From assembly GCF_016065055.1 (NCBI RefSeq), contig NZ_CP065856.1, positions 1,301,836 through 1,365,835 of the forward strand: a DNA stretch of 64,000 nt. Direction: 5' to 3'. A program made the position numbers and the translations under genes. The notes under the pieces are model-generated. The model saw only the letters and a program-made list of their open reading frames with translations. It made no database searches and was not told the origin of the DNA. Position 1 is the first letter of the stretch, and each line of letters opens with the position of its first letter. Positions 50,269 to 58,462 of the stretch are shown here, piece after piece. This DNA is from Halosimplex litoreum (GTDB taxonomy: Archaea > Halobacteriota > Halobacteria > Halobacteriales > Haloarculaceae).

Positions 50269-50688
50269 TCAGGCGGTCAACACCGGGCGGCCGGCCGCGT
50301 GGGCGACTCTATCGGCGACGCTCCCCATGTGGCCCTCCACGTGGTGGGAGTGGCCCTGATAGCCCAGGATCACGAGGTCGGCGTCGATCTCGTCGGCGTA
50401 GGTGACGATCTCCTCGTGGGGCGCGCCGTGGCAGACCCGCGTCTCGACGGCGACGCCGTGGCTGTCCGCCCGGTCGGCGATATCGCCGACGAGTTCCCGG
50501 CCGTCCTCCTCGAGTTGCTGGAGGACGATCTCGGCGCTGCTCAGGGCGGGCTCGCCGTAGCGGTCGGTGTCGACGACGTACATCGTGTGGACGGTCGCGC
50601 CGAACTGCTCGGCGATCTCCAGGGCGTGCTCGACGGCGCGGTTGGCCGGGTCGCTCCCGTCGGTCGGGACGAGGATGGTGTCGTACAT
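50269..50688 (-). CDS. UspA-family universal stress protein
   Basis: The protein has 139 residues. It starts MYDTILVPTDGSDPANRAVEHAL and ends with the ATP-binding motif GHSHHVEGHMGSVADRVAH, preceded by LVILGYQG. It is a cytoplasmic alpha/beta protein likely to bind ATP and to act as a stress-related regulator. It is a single-domain form of typical length. The DUF211/VIT1-like pair follows 76 bp downstream on the same strand. Confidence 0.93.
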   Translation of the reverse strand: MYDTILVPTDGSDPANRAVEHALEIAEQFGATVHTMYVVDTDRYGEPALSSAEIVLQQLEEDGRELVGDIADRADSHGVAVETRVCHGAPHEEIVTYADEIDADLVILGYQGHSHHVEGHMGSVADRVAHAAGRPVLTA

Positions 50689-50803
50689 CTATCTCCCCGT
50701 CGAGCGGTACGGGTCGGTCGACTATCAACTTCGACCCGGCGACCGCACGGGTCGGGGCGCGAGCGGGTCTGACCGCGACGGCCGGCGAGGGGAACGCACC
50801 GCG

Positions 50804-51979
50804 TCAGTCGGAGTCGGCGCCGGCGTCCGGGTCGGGGCCGCGGAACCACCCCAGCGACGCCATCGCGGCGACGGCCGTGGCGCCCGCGACCAGAGCGGGC
50901 CCCGACGTGGCGACGCGATAGACGAGGACGGCGCCGGCGGCGACCGGCGCGACGGCGCTCGTGCCCGCCGCGAGCAGGCCGACCAGCGCGGCGTCGACGC
51001 CGCTGGCGCCGGGGGCCGGAACGACCGCGGCCGCGACCGCAGCCGGGATCACGGCCAGGAGGACGCCGACCGCGACCGGCTCGCCGACCGCGCGGAACGA
51101 GAGCCACAACGCGACGACGGTCAGCCCGTGGGCGACGGCGAGCAGGGCGACGAGCGCCGCGAGTTGGCGGGGCGACCCACCGCGCAGGCGTGAGAGCGCG
51201 CTCCGGAACCGACCGACCCGCTCGGCGATGGTCCCCCGGTCGGGCGGGGTGACGCGGGGGACGACCCCGAGCGCGGCGGCGAGTCGGGCGGCCAGCGAGA
51301 CGGTCCGAGCGGCCGCGCGGTCGCGGACCCGCCAGAGAGCGACCGCGCCCGCCGCGGCCAGCGCGCACAGCCCGACGCCGACGGCCGCCAGCGCGGCCAC
51401 GTCGGCGCGGCCGGCGGTCGCCAGCAGGTACCCGACTCCGAGGACGCCGAAGGCGCCGACGAGGACGTTGGTGAGCGCACCGACGGCGACGACCGCTGCG
51501 ACGCCGTCCTCGTAGTCGGCGTCGGACGAGCGGGCGACGAGCAGGCCGTTGACGGGTGCTCCACCGGCCTGGCCACCCGGGACGACCGTGCTGACGACCG
51601 TCGTCGCGACGTACGCGCCGAGTACGCGACTCACCGGCGCGTCGTAACCGAGGACCCCCAACAGGACGCGCAGCGCGAGCCCCCTGGCGACCAGCACCGC
51701 GACCGCGACGCCGGCGACCAGCGCGACCGTCCCGGCGTCCGCGTCGGCCAGCGCCGCCCCTATCGCGTCGGGACCGACGAGCGCGACGGCCCCGACGACG
51801 GCCGAGAGCGTCGCGACGACCGTGAGGACGGTGCGCGCGGCACGGCCGCCGGAACCCCCGGACCGGTGGGTCGCCGAGCTCACGGTACCACCCGCGAGCG
51901 ACGCTGCCCGCCGTCGCCGTCGTCGGCTCGTCGCCGTGCCCGTTGGCGTGGCTGTTCGCGTCCGTACATGTGAGATCAC
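50804..51979 (-). CDS. Lysylphosphatidylglycerol synthase transmembrane-region family protein (UPF0104-like)
   Basis: The protein has 391 residues if the GTG at 51979 is used; the GTG at 51883 would give 359 and avoid a run of arginines. About eight hydrophobic segments lie between 70 and 380. GYDAPVSRVLGAYVATTVVSTVVPGGQAGGAPVNGLLVAR is the conserved part typical of the flippase-like LPG-synthase TM domain, and a second signature is PAPGASGVDAALVGLL. There is no synthase domain, so it is the stand-alone membrane form, often near glycosyl-transfer genes, with a presumed lipid-flipping role. Start uncertain. Confidence 0.75.
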   Translation of the reverse strand: MISHVRTRTATPTGTATSRRRRRRAASLAGGTVSSATHRSGGSGGRAARTVLTVVATLSAVVGAVALVGPDAIGAALADADAGTVALVAGVAVAVLVARGLALRVLLGVLGYDAPVSRVLGAYVATTVVSTVVPGGQAGGAPVNGLLVARSSDADYEDGVAAVVAVGALTNVLVGAFGVLGVGYLLATAGRADVAALAAVGVGLCALAAAGAVALWRVRDRAAARTVSLAARLAAALGVVPRVTPPDRGTIAERVGRFRSALSRLRGGSPRQLAALVALLAVAHGLTVVALWLSFRAVGEPVAVGVLLAVIPAAVAAAVVPAPGASGVDAALVGLLAAGTSAVAPVAAGAVLVYRVATSGPALVAGATAVAAMASLGWFRGPDPDAGADSD

Positions 51980-52142
51980 CCGTGCCGCGTACCCGTCGAG
52001 GTGGGACCACAGTTTGGGGACACACCGGCATAACTGTGACGCGAGTGACGCCGGCCCGAATCGGGAGGCGCGTTCACGCCGTCGGTAGTCACGGGTCCGC
52101 CCGCGATTGCGGTGAGGACAGCGCCGGAGCGTCCGGGCCGGA

Positions 52143-54413
52143 GTGAGTGCACTCGTCACAACGGATATGCGGGTGCGGCCCGTCGGTCCGACGATGCGCG
52201 ACGGCCGGATCGACGCACTCCTCGCAGAGCTGACCCGCGACGAGAAGCTCCGGCTGGTCCGCGGCCGACCCGACCCCGAGGGTCGCGCGACGGGGTACCT
52301 GCCGGGCGTCGAGCGGCTGGATATCCCGCCGCTGGGACTCGTCGACGGCCCTCTCGGCGTTCGCGACCGCGAGGCGACGGCGTTCCCGGCGACCATCACG
52401 CTCGGGGCGACCTGGGATCCCGACCTCGCTCACCGCGTGGGTCGCGCCCTCGCGGCCGAGACACGCGCTCGCGGTCACGACGTGCTGCTCGCGCCGGGGC
52501 TCAACGTCGTCCGGGTCCCCACCGGCGGGCGCACCTTCGAGTACCTGAGCGAGGACCCCCGACTGACGAGCGCAGTCGGCGCCGCCTACGTCGGCGGCGT
52601 CGAAGCGGGGGGCGTGGCCGCGACGGCGAAACACTTCGTCGCGAACAACCAGGAGCACCGGCGCGACGTGGTCGACGCCGTCGTCTCCGAGCGGGCGCTC
52701 CGGGAAGTCTACCTGCCGGGCTTTCGCGCGGCGGTCGAAGCGGACGTCTCGGCGGTGATGGCCGCGTACAACAGGGTGAACGGCCACTACATGAGCGAAC
52801 ACCGGCCATTACTGGAGGGCGTCCTCCGCGAGGAGTGGGGGTTCGACGGCGTGGTGACGAGCGACTGGTGGGGGACCCACGACGCCGTCGCGGCCGCCGA
52901 GGGTGGGCTGGACCTGGAGATGCCCGGTGCGTCCGTCGTCGAGCTGTTCGCCCCCCACAGCCGCGTGCTGCGCGCGATGGTCCGACTGCGGCCCTCGGAC
53001 CGGCTGGACCTCGACCCGCCGCTGTTCTGGCGGCCGGTCCAGCGGTTGTTCACCGACGACGGCCAGCCCGACCCCTACCCCTTCGATCTCTTCGGCGACC
53101 CGCTCCGCCGAGCCGTCGCCGACGGGCTCGTCGCCGAGGCGACGCTCGACCGGAAGGTCCGACACGTCCTCGGGCTGTACGACCGGCTGGGGAAGCTCGG
53201 CGGGCCGCGAGGAGAGCGCTCCCGCGGGGCGCCACGGACCGTCGACTGGGAGGGCCACCACGACCTCGCCCGGGAGGTGGCCCGCCGCGGGACCGTCCTG
53301 CTGGCTAACGACGGCACCCTGCCGCTGGGCGGGAACGAGTCGCTGGCCGTCGTCGGACCGAACGCCGACGAGGCGAAGGTCGGCGGCGGCGGGAGTTCGG
53401 AAGTCACGCCCACCCGGACGGTTAGTCCCGTCGAGGGCCTGCGTGAACGGGCGAGCGCGCCAAACGTCGGCTTCGAACGCGGGGTCAAACCGGTCGCGAA
53501 CCCGTCGATGTTCGACGTGCCGGGGTCGGGGCTCCGTCGGCGACTCCGTTCGGGACCCGACTTCGACGCCGCCGTGGCCGCGGCGGCCGCCGCCGACGTT
53601 ACGGTCGTCGTCGTCCAGGACGGCGCGACCGAGGGCGAGGACCGCGACTCGATGGCGCTGCCCGGTGGACAGGACCGGCTCGTCGGTGCGGTCGCCGAGG
53701 CGAACCCGCGGACGGTCGTCGTCTGTCGCTCCAGCGGCCCCGTCGAGATGCCCTGGGCCGACGACGTGGCCGCCGTCGTCCAGACGTGGTACCCCGGCCA
53801 GGCCGACGGCGCGGCGCTGGCTGACGTGCTCTACGGCGCCGACCCCGGCGGCCGGCTCCCGGTGACCGTCGGCCGACGGTTCGAGGACTACCCGGTCGCC
53901 GGCGACGAGCGCCGCTACCCCGGCGAACACGAACACGTCCACTACGACGAGGGCGTCTTCGTCGGCTACCGCGGGTTCGACCGCGACGGCGTCGCCCCCC
54001 GCTTCCCGTTCGGCCACGGCCTGAGCTACGCCGACTTCGAGTACGACGACCTCGCGATCGAGCACATCGACACCGACGGCGGGGGCGACGACCTCGACGC
54101 CCCAGTCCTCGACGCGACCGTCACCGTCGCGAATCGCGCCGACCGACCCGGTCGAGAGGTCGTCCAGGCGTACGTCGAACCGCCGGCGGCGCCGGCGGGG
54201 ATCGACCGTCCGCGGCGCGAACTCGCGGCCTTCGAGTCGGTCGGGCTCGACGGCGGCGAGCGGCGGACCGTCCCGCTGTCCGTTCCGAAACGGGCGCTCG
54301 CCCGCTACGACCCCCGTGACGGCTGGACGGTCGACGCCGGGGAGTACGCCGTCGTCGTCGGCCGGTCCTCGCGGGACGGACGGGTGCGGGCGAGCGTCGA
54401 GCTATCGAAGTAG
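52143..54413 (+). CDS. GH3 beta-glucosidase/beta-xylosidase, probably cytoplasmic
   Basis: The protein has up to 756 residues; GTG 52143, ATG 52167 and ATG 52194 are possible starts. No signal peptide is visible. The GH3 N-terminal barrel (about 20-330) has GYLPGVERLDIPPLGLVDGP, KHFVANNQEHRR and the nucleophile Asp in GVVTSDWWGTHD (about 241). The alpha/beta-sandwich domain (about 370-590) has TEGEDRDSMALPGGQDRL, which carries the acid/base region. The C-terminal Fn3-like domain (about 640-756) ends with GEYAVVVGRSSRDGR. It would hydrolyse cellobiose, xylobiose or related oligosaccharides, complementing the secreted GH5/GH10/GH12 enzymes encoded 32 kb away. No transporter is adjacent. Confidence 0.93.
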   Translation: MSALVTTDMRVRPVGPTMRDGRIDALLAELTRDEKLRLVRGRPDPEGRATGYLPGVERLDIPPLGLVDGPLGVRDREATAFPATITLGATWDPDLAHRVGRALAAETRARGHDVLLAPGLNVVRVPTGGRTFEYLSEDPRLTSAVGAAYVGGVEAGGVAATAKHFVANNQEHRRDVVDAVVSERALREVYLPGFRAAVEADVSAVMAAYNRVNGHYMSEHRPLLEGVLREEWGFDGVVTSDWWGTHDAVAAAEGGLDLEMPGASVVELFAPHSRVLRAMVRLRPSDRLDLDPPLFWRPVQRLFTDDGQPDPYPFDLFGDPLRRAVADGLVAEATLDRKVRHVLGLYDRLGKLGGPRGERSRGAPRTVDWEGHHDLAREVARRGTVLLANDGTLPLGGNESLAVVGPNADEAKVGGGGSSEVTPTRTVSPVEGLRERASAPNVGFERGVKPVANPSMFDVPGSGLRRRLRSGPDFDAAVAAAAAADVTVVVVQDGATEGEDRDSMALPGGQDRLVGAVAEANPRTVVVCRSSGPVEMPWADDVAAVVQTWYPGQADGAALADVLYGADPGGRLPVTVGRRFEDYPVAGDERRYPGEHEHVHYDEGVFVGYRGFDRDGVAPRFPFGHGLSYADFEYDDLAIEHIDTDGGGDDLDAPVLDATVTVANRADRPGREVVQAYVEPPAAPAGIDRPRRELAAFESVGLDGGERRTVPLSVPKRALARYDPRDGWTVDAGEYAVVVGRSSRDGRVRASVELSK

Positions 54414-54437
54414 CGGCGGCCGGGCGCGACCGGCCCG

Positions 54438-55073
54438 TCAGGAGTCGGGTTCGAGCGCGTCGAGGAGTTCCTCGGCCGACCGGATCGACGCGAACTCCCC
54501 GTCGAGCTGGGCCAGCGCCGTGCGGTGGATCAGGTCGGCGTCGAACTCCTCACGGCCGGGCTCGCTCCGCTCGTCCGACGAGCCGCCGGTCGCTTCGCTC
54601 CCGGAGACGTCGAGCGACCGGTCGAAGGTGGCGGTCGCGTCGCGGGCGACGGTCACGCCGAACCCGCGGTTCTCGGCCATCCGCGCCGTCGTCGAGACGC
54701 AGTGGTCGGTCGTCAGGCCGCAGACGACGACGGACTCGTGGCCACCGTCGCGGAGCCAGTCTTCGAGGTCGGTGTCGACGAACGCGCCGTTGACCCGCTT
54801 GACGAACGCCGGTTCGCCCTCCCGGGGCTCGAACCCGTCTTTGAACGCGAACCCCCGTCTGTCGCCCCGCAGCGGCGAGTCGGTCTCCGTCGAGTCGTGG
54901 CGGACGTGGGCGACCGGTGCGTCCGCCTCGCGCCAGGCGTCCAGCAGACCCAGCGCCGCGTCCTCGGCGTCGGGGTTGTTGCGCTCGCCCCAGCCAGGGT
55001 CGTCGAAGCCGCGCTGGAAGTCGACGAGGACGAGCACCGGTTCGGACGACGAGCGCGGGGGAGAGTCGGACAT
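54438..55073 (-). CDS. Isochorismatase-family cysteine hydrolase
   Basis: The protein has 211 residues from the ATG at 55073, which overlaps the stop codon of the upstream gene. [17 protein letters not shown] has the catalytic Asp, [18 protein letters not shown] the catalytic Lys region, and [23 protein letters not shown] the catalytic Cys. The family hydrolyses amides or vinyl ethers (nicotinamidase, isochorismatase, N-carbamoyl compounds). The overlap with the YqcI/YcgG-family gene suggests the two act on the same compound. A C-terminal insertion with [16 protein letters not shown] is unusual but acidic as in other haloarchaeal proteins. Confidence 0.9.
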   Translation of the reverse strand: MSDSPPRSSSEPVLVLVDFQRGFDDPGWGERNNPDAEDAALGLLDAWREADAPVAHVRHDSTETDSPLRGDRRGFAFKDGFEPREGEPAFVKRVNGAFVDTDLEDWLRDGGHESVVVCGLTTDHCVSTTARMAENRGFGVTVARDATATFDRSLDVSGSEATGGSSDERSEPGREEFDADLIHRTALAQLDGEFASIRSAEELLDALEPDS

Positions 55074-55915
55074 CAGTCGTCGCCCGCGGCCGTCGAACCG
55101 CGCCCGTGACCGGACCCGTGGTCGCACAGCGCGTCCGATTTCGGGTGTTCGCGTGTGACGGTGATAGGGCAGTCGTCGGGCATCGCCGAGTCGTCTTCCG
55201 AGAGCATGTACTGGACCCACTCGCGGTCGCCGTCGACGCCCCAGTCGCCCAGGTCGGCGTGGGGGCAGACGCCGTCGTAGTCTCCGAGGCGGTCCTGGAT
55301 GACCTCGCGTGCGTGCTGGCCGGCGTCGGTGTCACCGGTGACGCCCATGGTCTCGAACAGCGCCCGCGGCTGGAAGGTGATCTCCAGACCGACCGGGCAG
55401 AAACGGCTCGTGCGGTCGTCGTAGAAGGGCGCCCGGCAGGTCGGGAACATCGGTTCGCCGCCGAAGGAGAACTCCCAGTAGGGGTCGTCGGGGTCGGTCG
55501 GGATATCTGTCGGCCACGGCTCCGGGTCGTGGACGTGCAGGAACTGGAGGACGTGCCACAGGCTCCGGTGGTACTCGGCCTCCGACAGCGGCTCGGCGGG
55601 CGGCCGGAAGAAGGTGACGAGCGACGCGCGGTCGCTGTGGTCCCGGTAGGTGTCGAGGTACTCGAGGACCGTCCGCCCGAGGTCGAGCAGCGCGTCCTTG
55701 TCGGTCATCGACGGGACGGCGGTGTACAGCGGGTCGCCGTTGGCGACCGACTCGACGCCGAAGAAACAGGGGAAGGGACTGCCGTTGCGCTCGCCGAGTA
55801 GCCCCTCCCGGAACGTGTTCCAGTGGGCGGCGACCCAGTCGGGGGCCGCGCCCGAGTCCACCCGCGCCGCGACGGTCTCCTGGTCGACCAGGTTCCCGAC
55901 CACTCGCTTCGTCAT
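55073..55915 (-). CDS. YqcI/YcgG-family protein (possible heme-dependent N-hydroxylase type)
   Basis: The protein has 280 residues. Family features are [19 protein letters not shown] near 47, LVTFFRPP, and [11 protein letters not shown], then [20 protein letters not shown] and [14 protein letters not shown]. Members of this family include heme proteins that hydroxylate guanidino or arginine compounds, for example GntA of guanitoxin synthesis; that link is from general knowledge, not seen here. Cysteines in PCFFG, PTCRAPF and FCPVG are possible ligands. The gene overlaps the isochorismatase-family gene by an ATGA-type overlap. Confidence 0.82.
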   Translation of the reverse strand: MTKRVVGNLVDQETVAARVDSGAAPDWVAAHWNTFREGLLGERNGSPFPCFFGVESVANGDPLYTAVPSMTDKDALLDLGRTVLEYLDTYRDHSDRASLVTFFRPPAEPLSEAEYHRSLWHVLQFLHVHDPEPWPTDIPTDPDDPYWEFSFGGEPMFPTCRAPFYDDRTSRFCPVGLEITFQPRALFETMGVTGDTDAGQHAREVIQDRLGDYDGVCPHADLGDWGVDGDREWVQYMLSEDDSAMPDDCPITVTREHPKSDALCDHGSGHGRGSTAAGDD

Positions 55916-55968
55916 CGATCGGATCCAGATGCCGTATCCAGTTCAATCCGTCGTTGGCGGTCGCCGAA

Positions 55969-56421
55969 TCACGGTCGGCCGACCGGGTCACCGACCCGGA
56001 TCGCGCCGCTCTCGACGATCCGGCAACGGAGGCCGCCGCGGCCGGCCAGCGCCGCTGTCGCGTCCGGTTCGTCCAGCCGGTCGGCCAGGTACGCGCAGGG
56101 TTCGCAGGGCCCCGACCCGACGCAGACCGCGTCGCCGACCCGGAACCGTTCGTCGACCAGCCCGTCGAGGTCGACGCCGGCGACGGTGACGTTTCGCCGG
56201 TGGACGCCCGCTTCGATCGAGAGGCCGTACTCGCGTTCGACCGCGGCGAGCGCCTCGCTCGCGACGAGCGTCAGGTCGCTCCCCTCGCGCGAGCCCGGCG
56301 AGTCGTCGAAGTAGCGGTCGCCCCGCAGCCCCGCGCCGGCGACCGCTTCGACCCGCTCGACCGGTTCCGGGTCGGCGCCACTCGCCGGGACGACGTGGAT
56401 CCGCTCGACTGTTCCGTTCAT
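55969..56421 (-). CDS. MOSC-domain protein
   Basis: The protein has 150 residues. The MOSC pattern is visible as AGLRGDRYFDDSPGSREGSDL, GVHRRNVTVAGVDLD, VCVGSGPCEPCAYL (the conserved Cys) and GLRCRIVESGAIRVGD. MOSC proteins handle sulfur for metal-sulfur clusters or bind molybdopterin and catalyse reduction of N-hydroxylated compounds. If the adjacent YqcI/YcgG protein is an N-hydroxylase, a MOSC protein would be a fitting partner, but the 53-bp gap and the function are both inference. Confidence 0.9.
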   Translation of the reverse strand: MNGTVERIHVVPASGADPEPVERVEAVAGAGLRGDRYFDDSPGSREGSDLTLVASEALAAVEREYGLSIEAGVHRRNVTVAGVDLDGLVDERFRVGDAVCVGSGPCEPCAYLADRLDEPDATAALAGRGGLRCRIVESGAIRVGDPVGRP

Positions 56422-56508
56422 ACGGTACGGTCGGGGGCTGTCGGAATAACTGCTGGCAGACGGGAAAGTGAATCAGGTATAGCGGCTGGACGACCTATGT
56501 TATCTGAT

Positions 56509-56543
56509 CCATAGGCCTATTCCTATGGAGGCAATACCATAGG
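56509..56543. promoter_or_regulatory. Three CCATAGG/CCTATGG heptamers (candidate toxin-antitoxin operator)
   Basis: CCATAGG (56,509-56,515), six bases, CCTATGG (56,522-56,528) form a perfect inverted repeat, and a further CCATAGG lies at 56,537-56,543. ATAGGCCTAT (56,511-56,520) is itself a palindrome. The set lies immediately upstream of the toxin-like frame, as expected for autoregulation by the DNA-binding partner. Confidence 0.6.
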
Positions 56544-56547
56544 GTAA

Positions 56548-56856
56548 CGGAGGGCGTCCTACACGACGGTCGCCGACTGGCAGGATGTCGAAGGGAACTA
56601 CGTCGTTGACGTTACCATCCGCCAGACCGAGGACGCACAGTACCCGAGCGAGTGGGACTACAGTCTCCACCTCGGGGAAATCGACGGCGACACCGTCCTC
56701 CGGTACGACAACGTCCACGAACGGACGAAAGGGCACGAGCGCCACACCGGAGACGAGGTCGAAGTGATCGACTTCCCTGGGATGCTCGCACTCCACGACC
56801 GGTTCAACGGAGAGGCGGAGGCGATGACCCCCGTCTCGTGGGACTGGCCGGAGTAG
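56548..56856 (+). pseudogene. TumE-like toxin frame without a recognisable start codon
   Basis: From an in-frame stop at 56,545 to the stop at 56,854 the frame reads RRASYTTVADWQDVEGNYVV, then IRQTEDAQYPSEWDYSLHLG, TVLRYDNVHERTKGHERHTG and a C-terminus FPGMLALHDRFNGEAEAM. This is the pattern of TumE-family toxins (YSLHL, LRYDN.H, H..H). There is no ATG, GTG or TTG in frame before the conserved region, so either the N-terminus was lost by mutation, a non-standard start is used, or a frameshift joins an upstream ATG. The following gene encodes a matching DNA-binding partner, 23 bp downstream. Confidence 0.55.
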
Positions 56857-56879
56857 GACGCCATCGGGAGGACCACAGT

Positions 56880-57284
56880 ATGCCAACGCTCAAAGTCACC
56901 GTCGGTGAACGCGACCGTCTCGACCAGCGCACGCGGCAGCGAATCGCGGCCGCTCAGGACGGGGAACACCTCGACGACGCGCAACCGGTCCTGAACTTCG
57001 GGTCGTACGCGGAACTCAGTCGCCTCCTCAGCCGGACGAATCTAGAACTCCTGGAGACGATCTTCGAGCACGGGCCCGAGAGTATCCGAGAGGCGGCCGA
57101 ATTGGTCGACCGAGACTATAAACAGGTTCACCGGAACCTCTCGGAGCTCGAAGATATCGGTGTCGTCGAGTTCGAAGGCGGCGGTTCCGGTCGGGCCAAG
57201 AAGCCAGTGCTGGCCTACGACGGACTCGAAATCGACATTCCGTTCGCTCGATCAGACGACAGCACCGGTACAGCAGCGCCGTGA
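56880..57284 (+). CDS. HVO_A0114-type winged-helix protein (TumA-like antitoxin)
   Basis: The protein has 134 residues from the ATG at 56880. It has an N-terminal strand (MPTLKVTVGERD), a middle segment with VLNFGSYAELSRLLSRTNLELL, and a winged helix (about 60-115): TIFEHGPESIREAAELVDRD followed by YKQVHRNLSELEDIGVVEF. This is the layout of haloarchaeal DNA-binding proteins that accompany TumE-like toxins. The upstream toxin frame seems broken, so this may be an orphan antitoxin or still repress its promoter through the CCATAGG sites. Confidence 0.8.
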   Translation: MPTLKVTVGERDRLDQRTRQRIAAAQDGEHLDDAQPVLNFGSYAELSRLLSRTNLELLETIFEHGPESIREAAELVDRDYKQVHRNLSELEDIGVVEFEGGGSGRAKKPVLAYDGLEIDIPFARSDDSTGTAAP

Positions 57285-57318
57285 GAAAACCGGAACGCAG
57301 TCGATATGTCCTACGGCA

Positions 57319-57421
57319 AGCGAGCCCGCGGGGGTCTCGCGAGCGCAGCGAGTGAGACCTCGCGGGCTCGTCGACCGAGGAACGGAGTGACGAGGAAGAC
57401 GAGCCCGCGGGGATTTGAACC
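57319..57421. repeat. 103-bp repeat, copy 1 (contains tRNA-Arg 3'-end sequence)
   Basis: This copy aligns with 57,525-57,627 at an offset of 206 bp, with about four mismatches. It starts with a large hairpin (CGAGCCCGCG ... GGTCTC ... GAGACC ... CGCGGGCTCG) and ends with the last bases of the tRNA-Arg gene in the same orientation. It includes the 11-mer GAACGGAGTGA. The last 14 bases (GCGGGGATTTGAAC) recur inverted at 57,468-57,481. Confidence 0.85.
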
Positions 57422-57524
57422 GAGTGCGAGACGGTCGCCTCGCTCCGCTCGGCGCTGCGACTCGCGTGTTCAAATCCCCGCAGGTGACGACATTTGCCGC
57501 TCGCGAATTGCTCGCGGCAAAATG

Positions 57525-57627
57525 AGCGAGCCCGCAGGGGTCTCGCGAGCGCAGCGAGTGAGACCTCGCGGGCTCGGCGACCGAGGAACGAAGTGACGAG
57601 GGAGACGAGCCCGCGGGGATTTGAACC
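57525..57627. repeat. 103-bp repeat, copy 2 (overlaps tRNA-Arg)
   Basis: The right 22 bases (57,606-57,627) are the 3' end of the tRNA-Arg gene, that is the acceptor strand and part of the T arm. The rest is the same hairpin as copy 1. Just before the copy is another hairpin, TTTGCCGC ... GCGGCAAA (57,493-57,521). The 97 bp between the two copies hold no gene. Confidence 0.85.
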
Positions 57628-57678
57628 CCGGGCAACTTGGTCCGGAACCAAGCACTCTGTCCACTGAGCTACGGGCCC
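57606..57678 (-). tRNA. tRNA-Arg (anticodon CCG)
   Basis: On the minus strand a 73-nt cloverleaf starts GGGCCCG (acceptor, pairing with CGGGCTC plus discriminator G). It has the D arm with GCTCAGTGGACAGAGT, the anticodon stem CTTGG/CCAAG with loop TTCCGGA (anticodon CCG, reading CGG), and the T arm CGGGGTTCAAATCCCCG. CCA is not encoded. The 3' end is duplicated about 206 bp away. Confidence 0.97.
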
Positions 57679-57752
57679 ACGTGTCCGGGTAGCGCGCTGG
57701 GACTCTTAATCGTTGTGAGACGGCGGCGAAACGCGGAGAATCCGGGTCGCGG

Positions 57753-58334
57753 TCAGGGCTGCTCGCCCGTCTCGATCGTGAAGTCGTCGGTCGGGTAGGC
57801 GACGCAGGTCAGGCAGTAGCCGTCCTCCATGTCGTCCTCGAACAGCGACTCGTTCTGTTCGTGCTGGATGTAATCGAGCGCGGGGCCGTCCTGGATCTTA
57901 CCGGCACAGGAGACACACTGGCCCTGCCGGCAGGCGTAGGGGAGGTCCCAGCCTTCCTCCTCGCCCACGTCGAGGATGTTCTCGTTGTTGGCGATCTCGA
58001 TGGTCTCGCCCTCCTTGGCGAACTCGATCTCGTAGTACTCGACCTCGTCGTCGGCGATAGCCTCGGGGTCGAAGCCCTCCTCGTCCTCTTCTTCCTCGCC
58101 CTCGGCGAGCTCGGCGCCGCCCTCGCCGGCGGGGATGGCGCCCGCGGCACCGCCGCCGATCGAGCGATTCATCGGCTCGGGGAAGTCCGTCTCCGGCACC
58201 GCCGCAGCGCGCTGTTCGAGGACTTCCTGGGAGATGTCCGCCGGGGGCTCCCAGCCGGTCCCCCGCGCGTAGTGGACCGCGACGACGACGAGTGTCAACG
58301 CCGCCCCGATCGCGACACTCACTGTAGTGTCCAT
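57753..58334 (-). CDS. Membrane-anchored 2Fe-2S ferredoxin
   Basis: The protein has 193 residues from the ATG at 58334; upstream open frame is spurious. An N-terminal hydrophobic helix (MDTTVSVAIGAALTLVVVAV) is followed by a very acidic spacer (EGEEEEDEEGFDPEA) and a plant-type ferredoxin domain (about 100-185). The cluster ligands are YACRQGQCVSCAG (three Cys) and the fourth Cys in DGYCLTCVA. It carries electrons at the membrane. The anchor and acidic spacer differ from the soluble haloarchaeal ferredoxin, so it may serve a membrane oxidoreductase. Confidence 0.92.
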   Translation of the reverse strand: MDTTVSVAIGAALTLVVVAVHYARGTGWEPPADISQEVLEQRAAAVPETDFPEPMNRSIGGGAAGAIPAGEGGAELAEGEEEEDEEGFDPEAIADDEVEYYEIEFAKEGETIEIANNENILDVGEEEGWDLPYACRQGQCVSCAGKIQDGPALDYIQHEQNESLFEDDMEDGYCLTCVAYPTDDFTIETGEQP

Positions 58335-58462
58335 ATTCGGGCTTCGGAGTGCCCGTATAACTAACTGACGCTTCAACGGTGGCCGACCGCCCGACCCCGG
58401 CCCCGAACGTGTTCTCCGGGCGACGGGACCCGCACGATGGGGGCCGGCCGACGGGACCGCGC

